Translations under genes and position numbers: made by a program
The notes under the pieces: model-generated
What the model was told of the DNA's origin: nothing
What the model saw: the letters and a program-made list of their open reading frames with translations, nothing else
The model's database searches: none
In this document: positions 11,478 through 22,810 of the stretch, in pieces
Position numbering within the stretch: the stretch's first letter is position 1
Layout: each line of letters starts with the position of its first letter
Source: Hysterangium stoloniferum
Taxonomy: Eukaryota; Basidiomycota; Agaricomycetes; Hysterangiales; Hysterangiaceae
NCBI GenBank assembly: GCA_015178975.1
Contig: WHVD01000033.1
Coordinates: 558,001-622,000, forward strand
Direction of reading: 5' to 3'
DNA: 64,000 bases

Positions 11478-12063
11478 ATGAGGTCATTATGATCTAAATA
11501 ATGACCTCATGAAATAAATAAATAGTTAATTATTTAGTTATCAAAATATATATAAGGAGGGCCAAGTTTCCAATAAAATCAATCTTATCACACACATATT
11601 TTACTGCACAACTCAGAAGCTTATCTCATCATCCTAAGGACAATAATAGCCTTAGTCTGATACACTAACTGCAAGCACCTACACTTGCAGAATCTAGAAC
11701 TCTTTGTCAGCAACTCTTGAACTTAGCTAATCATCTAAGTTCCCCCAGCCTCACAGCTACTCTTTAGGCTTATTAATTACATAATAAACCTAATAAGTAT
11801 TCTTACTGAAATCCCTGCCAACACTTAGATTATTCAAGGCCCATACCTAAGTTAGTGAATTAATCAAGTACAAGCACACAAGAAATCCAATACAAATTAT
11901 TTTCTCTATTAATAAAATATTTAACTCCTTGTTAAATATCTATTAATTTGTAGTTACAAATAAGTATACAAGAAACTGAAGCTCTTATATCAAGTCTTTG
12001 CCAAGTTACTGCACATATACTCAGCTTCCAGCCCTATTCTCAAGGAATAGTTCTTTTATTTGC

Positions 12064-12901
12064 TGTTACAACCAGAATTCCCGCCAGACTCTGGGCACTA
12101 ACTTATATGCACCAGTGCCCTATATGCACCAATTGTCAGTTTACCGGAATTCCCGCCAGATTCTGTATGTCAGACTTGTCTATGTTCGACTTCATTATGT
12201 TGTGTTTCAGTCATACTGGAATACCCACTGGACTCCGTCCCTGTCTATGTCCAACCTCGTCCCACGCATCAGTCACCAGACCCTGCTTGGAAAACCCATC
12301 ACCCCTCTAACTGAGCCCCGTTCCCATTTTAGTCAAATGACCTGTCATGTTCGGACTCCACTCCTGCTCCATTTCCCATTATAGTTTATGATTTGTCATA
12401 ATTCGGACTCCGCTCTGTTCCATCCCATTCCTAACACCAAATTTGGTGTTTACTATTCTCATTTTATGTTTTGCTAGTTTCATTTCATTATTACTGGATT
12501 TGGTATGTCATTCATTCCATGGTCTATTTAGTCTGACAGATGTTGTACATACAATCCAGTCAGAAAATCAGCTTAGATTCCCCCCAGTAATCTAATACAT
12601 TTTCCACTCTAAACTCCTACTTGAATTACACCGCTCACACTAGTCGGAGCCCACAGGCTCCGGCGCATCTATCTCTTATTCATCTCAACTCATGACCTCT
12701 TGACCCATGACCTCTTGACCCACGACCTCCAACCTATGACCCCTCGACCTACGAACCCCACCCGGACTCCCCAGGATTCCCGTCCACCTGTCTGAAATTG
12801 GACAACACGATCTCACGAGGGCACAGCCTATAAGCTGAAGCCAAGTCCTACTGGATATCCCATGGGTTTCTCCAGAAATTTGCTGTGTACGTACCCTAAC
12901 A
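12064..12901 (+). mobile_element. Solo LTR related to LTR3 (838 bp)
   Basis: It begins TGTTACAACCAG and ends CGTACCCTAACA, with TSD TTTGC at 12059-12063 and 12902-12906. The block CAGCCTATAAGCTGAAGCC, found in the other LTR3 copies, is present near its right end. Its left part contains repeated GAATTCCCGCCAGA-like motifs. Confidence 0.83.
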
Positions 12902-13108
12902 TTTGCTAAAAGAGTCATATATGTATTGTTCTATTGAACCTTCCAATAATCAAAATAAGCATTGATTTTAGTTGTTTAAGCTTAATAGTGCAACTAATTA
13001 ATCTATCAGTATTTAAATTACTGGACCTTTGCTTGTTTTATTGTTGAAGCTCTGTGACACTATAGCATATATTGAGCTACATATATGTATCTAAGAAATA
13101 CATTACAC

Positions 13109-13487
13109 TACTCAACTTGACTCCATGGATAAATGTATCTTAACAGGATGCATCCCTCAAGCCATTCACTCCTTTATCATAGTAGCAACATTACTCACAT
13201 TCTCTCTCCCCACCAATACATAATCTCTAATCACACCTTGAGTTCGATCCTCACTCTTAAGTACTTCATCTCTTCAATCACACCTAGAGGTTGATCTTTG
13301 CTTATAAGTACTTTGTCTCTTTGATTGCACCTTGAAGGTCAATCCTACTTCTATCATTTAAGTAGTTGGTTATTATATCATTTATTTACTGCTATCCTAA
13401 TCAGTCAATCTCACTATTGCACTGTTACAAGTCAATATTGCTTCCACATTGAGTGGTTAATTACTTGACTCTTCACACTTACTCTGT
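13109..13487. repeat. Fragment related to LTR8
   Basis: The right part (GCACCTTGAAGGTCAATCC ... CATTGAGTGGTTAATTACTTGACTCTTCACA) parallels the end of the LTR8 at 2054-3173. The left boundary is unclear and no TSD was found. Confidence 0.5.
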
Positions 13488-13827
13488 CTCACACACCAGT
13501 CACCAGACTCTGCCCAAACAACCTGTCAGCTCTCTAACACAGCTCAATTCCCATTATGGTCAAATGACCTGTTATGTTTCATGCCCCACTCTGTTCCATC
13601 CTTAACACCTAGTTTCATGTTTACTAGTCTTGTTTCATGATTACTTGTTTTCATCTTCATTATTACCAGATTTAGTATTGCATACATTCCACAGTCTATA
13701 CAGTCTAGCTAATGTTGTATATACAATCCAGTCGGAAAATTGACTAAGTTCTCAACTTAGATCTCCCCAGTAACTTAGCATATATCTTCCCCTACCCTAT
13801 CTCACATATTTGAAACTGTTATGTATT
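13488..13827 (+). repeat. Diverged fragment of the 838-bp LTR3-related LTR
   Basis: The sequence follows the interior of 12064-12901 in the same order (CAGTCACCAGACTCTGCC, TCAAATGACCTGTTATG, CTGTTCCATCC, ATACAATCCAGTC, CCCCAGTAA), with clear divergence. Both ends are truncated. Confidence 0.55.
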
Positions 13828-13931
13828 TAACAATTTTTCCTTTAACTTCCCCTCAAAAAACAAAGAGAATTGAGAAATTGAATTAAAATGTATTTATATC
13901 ACTTACTGTGAAGAGTGGTGGAAGTTCTAAC
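13828..13931. repeat. LTR2-like scrap and first 23 bp of an LTR4
   Basis: TGTTATGTATTTAAC near 13829 resembles the start of LTR2 (15631). At 13909 TGTGAAGAGTGGTGGAAG matches the start of LTR4, which is cut off after 23 bp by element A. No continuation of that LTR4 is found at the other end of A. Confidence 0.5.
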
Positions 13932-15299
13932 TGTGAAGAGTCGATAGATTCTGACCGTTCGATATACGAAGAATAGTGTTTATTCAACTACTATTAGCAG
14001 GTATTGACCGTACAGTACAATACCATAAATTACTAGACAAGCAGTACTAGTAAGAAGACACGCTACGCGTCACAAGAGCAACTGTACAGTTGCTCTTGAC
14101 GGCTAGAATGAAAGAATGAAAGAGTTGACCTTCACGGTACAACTCGTAGCTAGACGTAAAATAGATAATCAACACAAAGCTGAATATCTAGAGTAAAGAA
14201 ATAATAGCGCGAGTCGACTATAATGTCGACTAGCGCAAAGACCTTAGATTGGAACTTGTTACGACTGTGTCGCAACCCTATCAGCCCCGAGGTTATCGCC
14301 ACTTGTCAACGTTTCAAGTCATCCTCTCGGAAACCATCGGCCCCGAAGCTGACGAATGTTTCGCGAAGATCAAACTCCATTTACGCCCACGTCAAATAAC
14401 TCGTATTGTCTGGTCAAACTTTGATACGTCCCCTTTATTATGTTGATCCGTTCAATCTTATGTTTCACATATGTCTATCTATATTTGTAGTCCTCGAACC
14501 ATTTCCTTTTATCGTAATCCCGCTCTCGGTTATCATCGGCCTCCGAACTAATCATAAACTTCCCGTTCCTAGTCAAGCTTATTGTTAATACCGTGTTCCG
14601 CCCTTCTCCCCATTAGTATTTTCCAGACGCCTGTTACTTGTATATGAACCCGCTGTAATTGTAGTTACTATGCAATCAGAATATCGACTCAGAATACCCT
14701 CATACACCTGTATCAGTCTCATACTAAGACTTCCCCCATCCGCCTTCGCGTGCGCTCGCCCACTCCCGGCCCCGACCCCTTGGCCCGACGCCCGACTTGT
14801 CCTTCGATTCCGATCGGTATCACGCCAAAAGGTACTCACTAGGACTAGTCTTCGCCCGCCCGAAATTTAAGGACATCCTACGGATATTTGCGAGGGCGCA
14901 GCCCATAAGCTGAAGCCAAGTCCTTCCGATCGGTCCCTGTCGGCCACCGACATTAGTCAGTTTCCAGTTCTTAACAGAACTCGACCTTCGTGGTTCGAGT
15001 CCAAAGTACGTTAGTATGCAAGAGAATACTACCTTTAAAGGTAGTTGAGACGTTACCCTTGACACCTCTCGCTATTCGACGTCTGGGTCGTTTACGAGGT
15101 GGTGTCTGCTGGGGAAAAGTGTCTATCGTTTTGGCGCCGAGAGTGCCCATACGTATACACAAAGCTTCGAACTACAAAATAAAGGTATGCTCGAAATATA
15201 GAAAGAATATAAAGAAAGAAAATAAAAGATAAATAATAAAGTACTATAATCCAACTATTATTCCTTAGTCCAATTATGCATATATGCATACCCTTTACA
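13932..15299 (-). mobile_element. 3' LTR of element A (LTR1), split by an LTR3
   Basis: The LTR1 sequence covers 13932-14256 and 14982-15299, about 643 bp after removing the nested LTR3 and one TSD copy. This length agrees with the 5' LTR (645 bp). It is preceded on the minus strand by the PPT at 15300-15312. Confidence 0.88.
14257..14976 (+). mobile_element. Solo LTR, family LTR3 (720 bp), inside the 3' LTR of element A
   Basis: It begins TGTTACGACTGTGTCG and ends AGTTCTTAACA, with TSD GAACT at 14252-14256 and 14977-14981. It is closely similar to 59246-59970. It has no coding capacity. Confidence 0.9.
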
Positions 15300-15312
15300 G
15301 TGCCCCCCAGTT
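15300..15312 (-). promoter_or_regulatory. Polypurine tract of element A
   Basis: Minus strand AACTGGGGGGCAC lies immediately before the LTR start TGTAAAGGG. Element F has the near-identical CCTGGGGGGCAC before its own LTR at 44856. The ORF3 stop codon is only about 15 bp upstream. Confidence 0.8.
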
Positions 15313-15324
15313 CGAAGGGATGTG

Positions 15325-18300
15325 CTATACTAGGTGTCGAAGAGCATCTGGGACGCCGCCCCAAGCTTCCTGTGAGGATCCCCCAAGGTCCAAAATGATG
15401 TTTCCCCATCGTTCCCTTTTTACTCTGAAGGATTCGGCTATCCTCGCCCGAGCCAAATCACTAGAATTCCTGTACAAGGAGTCGGCCCATCGTCTGTAGG
15501 CTTTCTCTCTGCAACGAACGACTGCGTGGACACTAACCGGTGGAGCGGAAATCTGCGCGAGAAGAGGAGCATTGGGGAGGGGAAATGAAGACGCGGGCAG
15601 CGGGGCAGGAACGTGTGGCTGCATGGTGGTTGTTATGTATTTCTAAGTTTTTTCCAATTTTTAAACAATTTCCCCTAACAAATTGCAAAAACAAATATTC
15701 AAATGTAATTATATTGCGACGATTAAATTGTACAATATTTGTTTGATTTATCTTGAATTTATAAAATTTATTTTGTATTTTTATCTAATAAATTGAGCAA
15801 ATTATTGAATTTCTACTTTTTATTCTTTTTTGATTAATATGTCGGCGACTCAGCGCTTATTCACAACGCGCGAGTAATCATGTGACATTCACATGATATT
15901 TCAAACTCCGACACTGACAAAACGCGATTTGAAATACTCGCGCATTATCAAGGCGAAATATATATATTTTTATATTATTATAATAAAATATTATATTTAT
16001 AACTAACTAAAAGTAAATATAATAATTATATAATAATATAAAACCGGCCTGGCGTTTATTACACGGCGCGCGGGAAAATCGTCACAACGAGTGACAACCG
16101 TCATAACAGGTGACAGTTGTCACGAGGGCGCGCGACGGTCACAGAGGCGCGCGACGGTCACAGAGGCGCGCGACTGTCACAACGCGTGACAGTCACAAGA
16201 CGCGAAGGGTGTCATGCGCGCGCACAGGCGCGAGAGCATTATGTCATCATATATGCTACTGCAACAAAAACAGGAAACTCTCTGGAACATTCCAGTGGCT
16301 TCCAATGGAACATTAGTTAATAGGTACTAATATTAGATAGAATATTGTAGAATATTCTATAAAATTCTACAATGTTCCATTATGCCAAGAATATTCTATA
16401 GTGTCTTAGAAGTAGTTAGAACCTTCCACAATGCTCTAGAAAATTCTAGAAAATTCTAAATGACATCACTCCTCCCAGAATGACATCATTAAATCTTCTA
16501 GAATCTTCTAAATGTCTCAGACTAAAATGTATATAAGGAGCTCAGCTCCAGCCTTGAAAAAAAATCAATCATATCATCTCATCAACCCACGACATCTGTG
16601 TGTGTCACTGCAGCAAGCAGGCTACTCCACCCCTATCTGGGCAGTTGGACATCTAATTCCACCTCTATCAGAGCTGTTGGAAACCCTTGCCACCTCTATC
16701 AGAGTTGTTGGCCCAATCAGATCCCTTGTCACCTCAATCTGAGCTGTTGACTGATCTGCTGTTCCCCTGTCACCTCAATCTGAGTTGTTGACTTTTGTTC
16801 CCCCTTGCCACTTCTTAATTGAATAGTTGGCTATCTTTTATATATTATTTCCACTTCAGTTAGAGCTGTTGGTTATCAACTAATAATATATAAATAATCT
16901 TATACTATAGTCATCTCTTAATTGAGTATTTGATTAATAGTTTTCTCTACATTGTTATTTGTAGTTTAAGACTTCAGTCACCTCTAGTTGAGTAATTTGA
17001 CTGTTTATTACATTGCAAATAATCCCGTTCCTTTGTTCATTTATTGTGAATCAGTAAAGCATATTCACATAAACAAATACTGAGAATATCCTTGCAGAAT
17101 CCTTAAGACTACATTAAGATCCTGATAAGTTAATATCACAGTAGACCTTGTAGGTTAGTGTAAATAAAGCATATATTAGCCAAATAGTGTTTTATTCTAT
17201 ATCTAATCTTTTGACCCGTTTATAAATATTTTTACTGTTTGACAAATAGTATAAAATATATATAAACTAGCTAGCATTGAAGTTAAATCTAGCTTCAGAA
17301 TCAGTAAATTGTTATTCTTATTTTAGTAGTTGTTATCACAGAAAAAGAACAAGCTTGCACAAGCAGCTCTCAAAACCTTCTTTGCGAAGTTGGGTGCATA
17401 TATTCAAGTAAACTCTTGACTTCAGGGGTTCTAAGTCTATTTAGGCTGCCACTGATTAATATCAAATACTTAAATTATTTTACCTTGCAGTGAATTGAGT
17501 ATTTGCACATTTTGATAGAGCATTGGACTCCTTTTTCGGAAAATAGTATTAAAATAAGGCTAATACATTACAGTGGTCTCTGTGGGAGGCGTCAGGATGA
17601 GGGCCTCGAGTAAATCTACTAAGCCAGCAATAGAGAGGACATTCGCTGAGTCTGGGGGCAGACGGTGAAGCTCCACTATGATGTGCCGGAACATAGAGAG
17701 TTTAATCTCCTGTGCTGCTCGCGCAAAGTTCTTCCCCTCTGCGAGATCCTCGAAGGAGAGATAGAAATCCTCCATTATCTCCAACAATGGAGCCAGACCG
17801 CGACAACCGTTAAGGCTCCCTTGAAGGACCGGTTGCTGAAGTACTGGCACGAGCTGTGATAGCACCCTTCTGACAGGAAACTGTTTGGAAGGGTAGTTGA
17901 CAGCTACTCGCATCCAGAAAGTTGTGGATACGGGCTCAGTGAGGGGAAGCGGGCTGTCGAGGATGGGAATAGGGGATTGTTCTCGGAGAGGAGTGGTGGC
18001 TTTCTGCATCTCCTTCGCCTTTCTGCTTGCCATGGGATCGATGACGTCCGGTGTAGGGGGGTCCAAATCGACATCCATTCACTCTGGTGGAAGGTCCTGG
18101 ATAGGGCTACCCAAGGACATGCAATATGAATACGGAGAGTCGGGAGGGATACCCGGTGACGGTGGAAGTTGGGTCGGTACCAGTATAGCTTTCGGGGAGG
18201 GAGAGAGACGAGGCGCCAGAATCGGGGAAGGTTCACGTTGGGCTGAGGGAGTGTGTGCTGGGTGAAGGATGGGAGGGGGCCTCGACATCCTAAGTGAGGT

Positions 18301-19317
18301 TGGGACCGGTACAGCTTTTGAAGAGGGAGGTAAATGAGGCGTTAGAATCAGGGCTGAGGGAGTGTTTGTAGGGTGAATGATAGGAAGGGGCCTCGACGTT
18401 GGCGAAAGATGTGGGACCAGAATCGTGGAAGGTTCACGTTCCAGTGACTGTTGACTAGGGCGGTGACCCCTCCATACTCTGGATGACGGTCTCCGCGTTT
18501 GTCTTTGGTTGGGGTCGCTGGTTACGAAACGAACTTTAGACGGGAGAAGGAACCTCTCATGGCAATCCTCTCCCAGAGATCGGATGCTATACACACCATT
18601 CCTGTTCTCGTCTTCCTCCTCATCCTCATCTGAGGAAAAATCAATTGGTCCCCTACGGTATTCTTTTTCTCGTTGGGGCAACGTTTGACCGTCCCCTCAG
18701 GTAAGAACTATTCGTTGCAATTTAATGCGTCGAAGTAGCTCCCAGTCGTAAAAGATGGTACCCTCCTTCTCCTTCCAGCTCTTGGATCCCGTCGTCCTAA
18801 TGCAAGGTGTCCCACCCTCACTATCATTGGTCTCCGCGAAGTCGGCCCATTTCTCTCCTGTGGGGGGAAGGATCGGCGCGGAAGCTCTGTTTCCGAATTG
18901 CACTCTGTACTCACGCTGCTGCCACTTGGAGGGGACTCCTTCTCTTGCTCCCCTCGCCTCCTGTTGACTTCTATACTCAGCACGCCTTTCTCTTTTGCGG
19001 GTGAGCCTCCTTGTGTTGTGTTCTTCCATAAACATTTCCTGCTTCCGCATGATAGCAGCGACTTCCTCAGATAACGGTCTGACGGAGGGGCCTAACGGCT
19101 TGCTCCAATCTGTACCGGTATTTCCCCCCGGCTCATCACCAAAGGAGAAGGTCGACAGGGGGGTTGATTCTTGGGTACCCCAATTGCTCTCGACATTGTC
19201 TGTACGAGGCACGCGGGTGATGAATCCCCCGCCGGTCATGGATGTACTGGCTGTCGGGGCTCGCGGGACCTTTTTGAACGTAGGGAGGACTTGCTTGTTT
19301 TGTTGGAAAGGGAGCAT
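15325..19317 (-). pseudogene. ORF3 of element A: unknown sense protein downstream of pol
   Basis: A third gene lies between the chromodomain and the PPT, in the same direction as pol. It starts at ATG 19317, about 350 bp after the pol stop, and ends at 15325, just before the PPT. After removal of the LTR2 insertion (15631-17572) the frame is continuous except for two TGA codons (18697 and 18079), giving about 680 residues. In order: a basic, Ser/Thr-rich N-terminus; a segment with WADFAET, FYDW and RRIKLQ; an acidic run; LGEDCHERFLLP, SDPNQR and RVWRGHRP; a long Pro/Ser-rich, probably disordered region; and a helical C-terminus with LSMFR, LVDLLE and ending WGGVPDALRHLV. Elements C and F carry homologues. 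I recognise no known family. It has no obvious signal peptide or membrane helix, so it does not look like an envelope protein. Nuclear, RNA-binding or integration roles are conceivable but unsupported. Confidence 0.8.
15631..17572 (+). mobile_element. LTR2: 1.94-kb LTR-like element without internal genes
   Basis: It is flanked by TSD GTGGT (15626-15630 and 17573-17577) and has imperfect inverted ends, TGTTATGTATT and AATACATTACA. It contains GC-rich repeated units around GGCGCGCGACGGTCACAGA at about 16120-16200, TTCTAGAA-type palindromes near 16430-16510, and TATAAGGAG near 16532 as a possible core promoter. No protein is encoded. It is either an unusually long solo LTR or a non-autonomous retroelement. 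A truncated copy in opposite orientation lies at 42779-44221. Confidence 0.83.
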
Positions 19318-19421
19318 TATAGCACGATAAAGTGGTGAAGTTGAAGATAGAGGGAAGGGCTGTAGATAGGTGAAGGATGTGGTGTGAAAGATAAAGAAAA
19401 TTTATGCGAATTTACGTGTAC

Positions 19422-19458
19422 TTTTTTTATATATATTGAATTGAAACTCCGCTCGGTT
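19422..19458 (-). promoter_or_regulatory. Candidate internal promoter of ORF3 (element A)
   Basis: On the minus strand AACCGAGCGGAG (19447-19458) is followed by a TATATATAAAAAAAG stretch (19422-19436), about 105 bp before the ORF3 ATG. Element C has the same 12-nt box, followed by AATATAAAATAC, in the equivalent place (57084-57116). Promoter function is inferred from position and conservation. Confidence 0.45.
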
Positions 19459-19663
19459 GGTCGTTAAATAAAATTCATTAATTGTGGCCGGGTTTTGGGG
19501 AAATGTGTCCGCCGCCAATTAGTGGTTGTCCCAATCGACCGGAGGGATAGAAAAATGAAAGAGAATAAAAGCCAATAAGATGGCTCACTGAATAACTGAG
19601 ATATTTCTGAAAGGAAGTTACGAAAGAGATGGAATAGATGATTCCTTGAGCGCATATATCCCA

Positions 19664-20224
19664 TTAAATGTTGAACAGCACCTTGTACGCCCTCAGAAGT
19701 GCTGGAGCATTTCTGAGGTCAGTGCTGCTTAACCACGAATCCTCTTCGGGTCCATAACCTTTCCAGTGCACCCTAAATAGCAGACGATTTCGCTGTTTCC
19801 TATGTCCAACAATAGCTTCGACTTCATATTCTTCATGATCTGATTTCAACTCTCTTAGGTTCTCAAGTTGGGGTCTCGGACCTAGCTTGGAAGGAGAGGG
19901 TTGATATTTCCGCAGATGATCCCGATTAATGACTGGATGCATCGGATACTCCGGGGGGATCTTAAGCCTAAATACTTGAGAGTTCAATTTCTCAAGGACC
20001 TCGAATGGTCCAATCCGTCTTTGTATTAGTTTCTTCCCCGTTCCCTTGACTTCCACCAGTTCGAGGGAGTGGGGGTTCACCAATACAAAGTCTCCCTCAG
20101 AGATATCTTCTATAGGTCTTTGCTTCTTGTTATACGCTCGTGCTTGAATCTCTTGGGCTCGAGCGATTGAATCCCGCGCCATCTGCCGATGATTTTCTAG
20201 CTCGAGGATCCATTGGTCAGCCAT
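19664..20224 (-). pseudogene. pol: Integrase C-terminus and chromodomain of element A
   Basis: This is a 186-residue stretch. It contains the helix after the integrase core (WILELENHRQMARDSIARAQE), a basic segment GDFVLVNPHSLELV, an RRIGPFEVLEKLN module of GPY/F type, YPMHPVINRDHLRKY, and a chromodomain with LLFRVHWKGYGPEEDSWL ending ALLRAYKVLFNI. It is in frame with the upstream integrase core apart from a TGA around 20276. Element C carries the same domain at 57207-57430. In chromoviruses this domain directs integration to particular chromatin. Confidence 0.9.
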
Positions 20225-20275
20225 AGGGCTGTCTGATAGTTCTCTAGGAACTCGGGGTTCGTCACCTCCTAGGAC

Positions 20276-20986
20276 TCAAGACATTCCTCTTGGAAGGTAT
20301 CCCATTAATAAGAAGGCCAGGGCGTAGTTTGTGGAACTGTGAACAGTCGAGTTGTATGCGTGAACAACTACCTCAATCCACTGGGACCAGCTTTCCTTAG
20401 CAGAGGCACAATAGGCTCGAGGCATCTGTTCTATGGTTGCATTCATATTCTCCGTTTGCCCATCCATTTGAGGATGATGAGCCGAAGATACCGCAAGGGT
20501 GGTACCATAGATCTTACAGACTTCCCGCCAAAGCCTGCAGGTCCATCTCTTATCCCGGTCACAGATTATTCGAGAGGGCAGTCCGAAGGGGCTTGCTACC
20601 TGTTTGACAAATATTCGTGCGAATCCTTCAGCCGTAAGGTTCGAACAGGTAGGTATTGTAATAGCGTAAGGTGTCAATTTATCAACGGCGACGAAGACTG
20701 CGGAATACGAATCCTTTCCTGAATCGGGTAGTCCAGTGATTAAGTCCATAGAAACTACCTCGAATGGCCTAAAAGGTACGTCAGCCGGTCTGAGGACTCC
20801 TTGACGAGCGGTGCGATTGACTGTGGGTTTTTGGCAGATGTCGCAGGTACACACGTACGACATGCAATCTTGTAGCATTCTTGGCCAAAAGAACTGGTCT
20901 TTCATCAGGTTGAACAACCGCTGGCCTCCGGCGTGTGCTCCATCAAAAGGGTTATCATGTACCAACCTTAGAATCGAGTTAATCAT
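20276..20986 (-). pseudogene. pol: Integrase zinc-binding and catalytic core of element A
   Basis: The segment begins with the HHCC-type zinc-binding module (His in VHDNPFDGAHAGG, then CTCDICQK). The DDE core follows, with acidic residues visible in VSMDLITGLP, RIICDRDKRWT and DGQTENMNATIEQ. The region after the core (NYALAFLLMGYLPRGM) is typical of Ty3/Gypsy integrases. The frame is closed by a TGA after GMS; element C reads on without a stop at this point. Two further TGA codons lie between this part and the RNase H part. The enzyme would insert the cDNA and generate the 5-bp duplications seen throughout the window. Confidence 0.92.
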
Positions 20987-21040
20987 AGTTCTGGGTACAC
21001 AGACTCAACTTTTCCAGTCCGAGTCGCGAAAGTACAGGAG

Positions 21041-22336
21041 TCAGTTTGCTCCCACGAAGTATTGAGAAGGAGTAACAACCGCATTGGGTGAAGGGGTATC
21101 TAGAGCGTAGAGATTCCTGAAAATGGGGTCCTTTGAATAACCCTCTAGAAATTTCTTTATATATCCCTCCTCGATGCTGATTAGTAGCTGAGGATGACGC
21201 AATGTGAAGTCAGACTCGTCTTCCTGGTCGTTCCTTATTGCGTTATGAGAATCCCATTCTGACTGTCGGACCTTTTGAGTTACTCCGAAAGGTTCCATAG
21301 AATCGAGTATGGTAGAGAAGACTGCCTTCTTAGCAGGTTCGTCCTTCCATAGTTTTTCCTCAGTACTCTTGTCCAGAGAGGTCGAGGTGATAGCCTGCAA
21401 ATCATCTCTAATAGGGCTCACGAAGGCTGGTACCCGAGGGAGTCTGGACAGTGGATCCACGTTGCTGTGAACTCTCCCTGCTCGATGCAAAATCTCGAGA
21501 CCTGGAAATGCAGCGTATATCGCCCCCCATGCGGCTAGTCGACGATTAGTGTTCTCATAAGATCTAGCCCATTGCAGAGCTGCATGGTCCGTAATGAGCA
21601 GAACATGTTCACCTTCAATGAAAGGTTGAAAGTGGACTAGTCCCTCCTTTGCTGCTAATGCTTCCCATTCAGTAGCAGAATAGTTACGCTCAGCACTTTT
21701 CAGTGTGCGACTCCAATATGCAATGACCCGTTCAACAGTAACTTCAGTCGCCTCAAAAGTGGATCCCCACGAATCTGACCACTCAATCTCGGGCTGTTTG
21801 GTTTTGTACCGATGAACAAAGGATGGCACATCCTGCGCATGGTCAAAAGCCAACCTGGCTTGGGCATAGATTTTAGTGTCCACTAAGTCTCCTAAAGCCA
21901 TTTTCTGGACTTGTTGGAGGCAACAACCCAAGGCAAAATCCGAAGCGTCCGTATACAATCGGTAGGGCATCCCACTAACTGGATGTCCCAGCACTGGAGC
22001 TGATCCTAATGCGGTTTTAACACCCTCATAAGCTCGGACATGTTCAGCAGTCCACGTCCAGGGTGTTCCCTTTTTTAGGAGCGAGAATAAAGGGGACACC
22101 ATCCATGAATAGAATGGTATATATGCTGAAAAGTAAAGGACCATTCCAAGGAACCGTTGTAGATCAGAAACCTTAGTGGGTGGGGCCAATTCCAATATAG
22201 CGCGAACTTTTTCTTGGTGGGTTGAAAAACCCAGCCTAGATACTTTATGACCCAATAACAATATCGAATTATATCCAATAAAACATTTCTTGGGAGAGAG
22301 TGTGATACCGGCCGAAGCGATAGCGCCAAGCACCTG
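21041..22336 (-). pseudogene. pol: RT thumb/connection and RNase H of element A
   Basis: The real retroelement part begins where the nested LTR6 ends on the minus strand. It carries the end of RT (LSPKKCFIGYNSILLLGHKV, LQRFLGMVLYFSAYIPF) and RNase H (RLYTDASDFALGCCL, VIAYWSRTLKSAERNYSATEWEAL, LLITDHAALQWA), then the spacer to integrase (HRAGRVHSNVDPLSRLPRVP). Codons upstream of 22336 in the same frame are LTR6 sequence and do not belong to the protein. A TGA follows at 21041. RNase H would remove the RNA template during reverse transcription. Confidence 0.9.
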
Positions 22337-22810
22337 TGTGAAGAGTGGCGGAAGTTCTGACCGTTCTATATACGAAGAAATGAGTAGAAGAGGAGGATAT
22401 TGACCTATTCGGTGCAATATAAGGGAAAGTGAGAGAAAGAGCACGAGATGACGAAGGAGTCAACGAGTGCGATGGTTCGAGTGGAGGCCTCGACTATTAC
22501 AGTTCGAGGCCAGAAGTGTTTAGTAGTTCAGATATTGCTACTTATGTAGTAGCTGACACGTTACCCTGATCACCGCTCGTAGTAGACCTAGTTTGTGTCT
22601 TACGAGTGGTGGTTCTTGGGTTAAAGTGTGTCTGAGTTCCAATTGGTGCTGAGTGCACCCACAAGTATACACAATGCTTCGAACTAATGAAATATGCAAT
22701 ATTCGAAGAATATGAAAGATAGAAAAATATGAATAGAATATGTAAAATATAAATAAAATAAAAGGAGTGTTTTACCACAATGAAACTATGGTAAAAGCAT
22801 ACCCTTCACA
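22337..22810. mobile_element. Solo LTR, family LTR6 (474 bp), inside the RT of element A
   Basis: It runs TGTGAAGAGTGGCGG to CATACCCTTCACA, with TSD ACCTG at 22332-22336 and 22811-22815. Removing it joins the RT sequence HLNQV with LGAIASAGITLSPKKC in frame. It matches 4887-5360. Confidence 0.92.

Larger units (their letters stand above)
10475..13108 (+). mobile_element. 5'-truncated LTR5 copy carrying two nested LTRs
   Basis: The sequence joins the LTR5 consensus at about 10475 (AATAGCATATATG) and ends AAATACATTACA at 13108. The first ~150 bp of the family are missing. It hosts a solo LTR1 (10832-11477) and an LTR3-related LTR (12064-12901), each with its own TSD. The TATATAAGGAGG motif is retained near 11550. 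Confidence 0.75.

Noticed and set aside
16110-16320. Arg-rich plus-strand frames in the GCGCGC block
   Set aside because: They are the translation of a short GC-rich repeat inside LTR2, with no independent evidence of coding.
15325-19317. ORF3 as an envelope gene
   Set aside because: The position would suit env, but no signal peptide, transmembrane helix or cysteine pattern is visible in A, C or F.
17665-19330. Several plus-strand frames over ORF3 of A
   Set aside because: They are antisense shadows of the ORF3 frame, which alone shows conserved motifs between elements.
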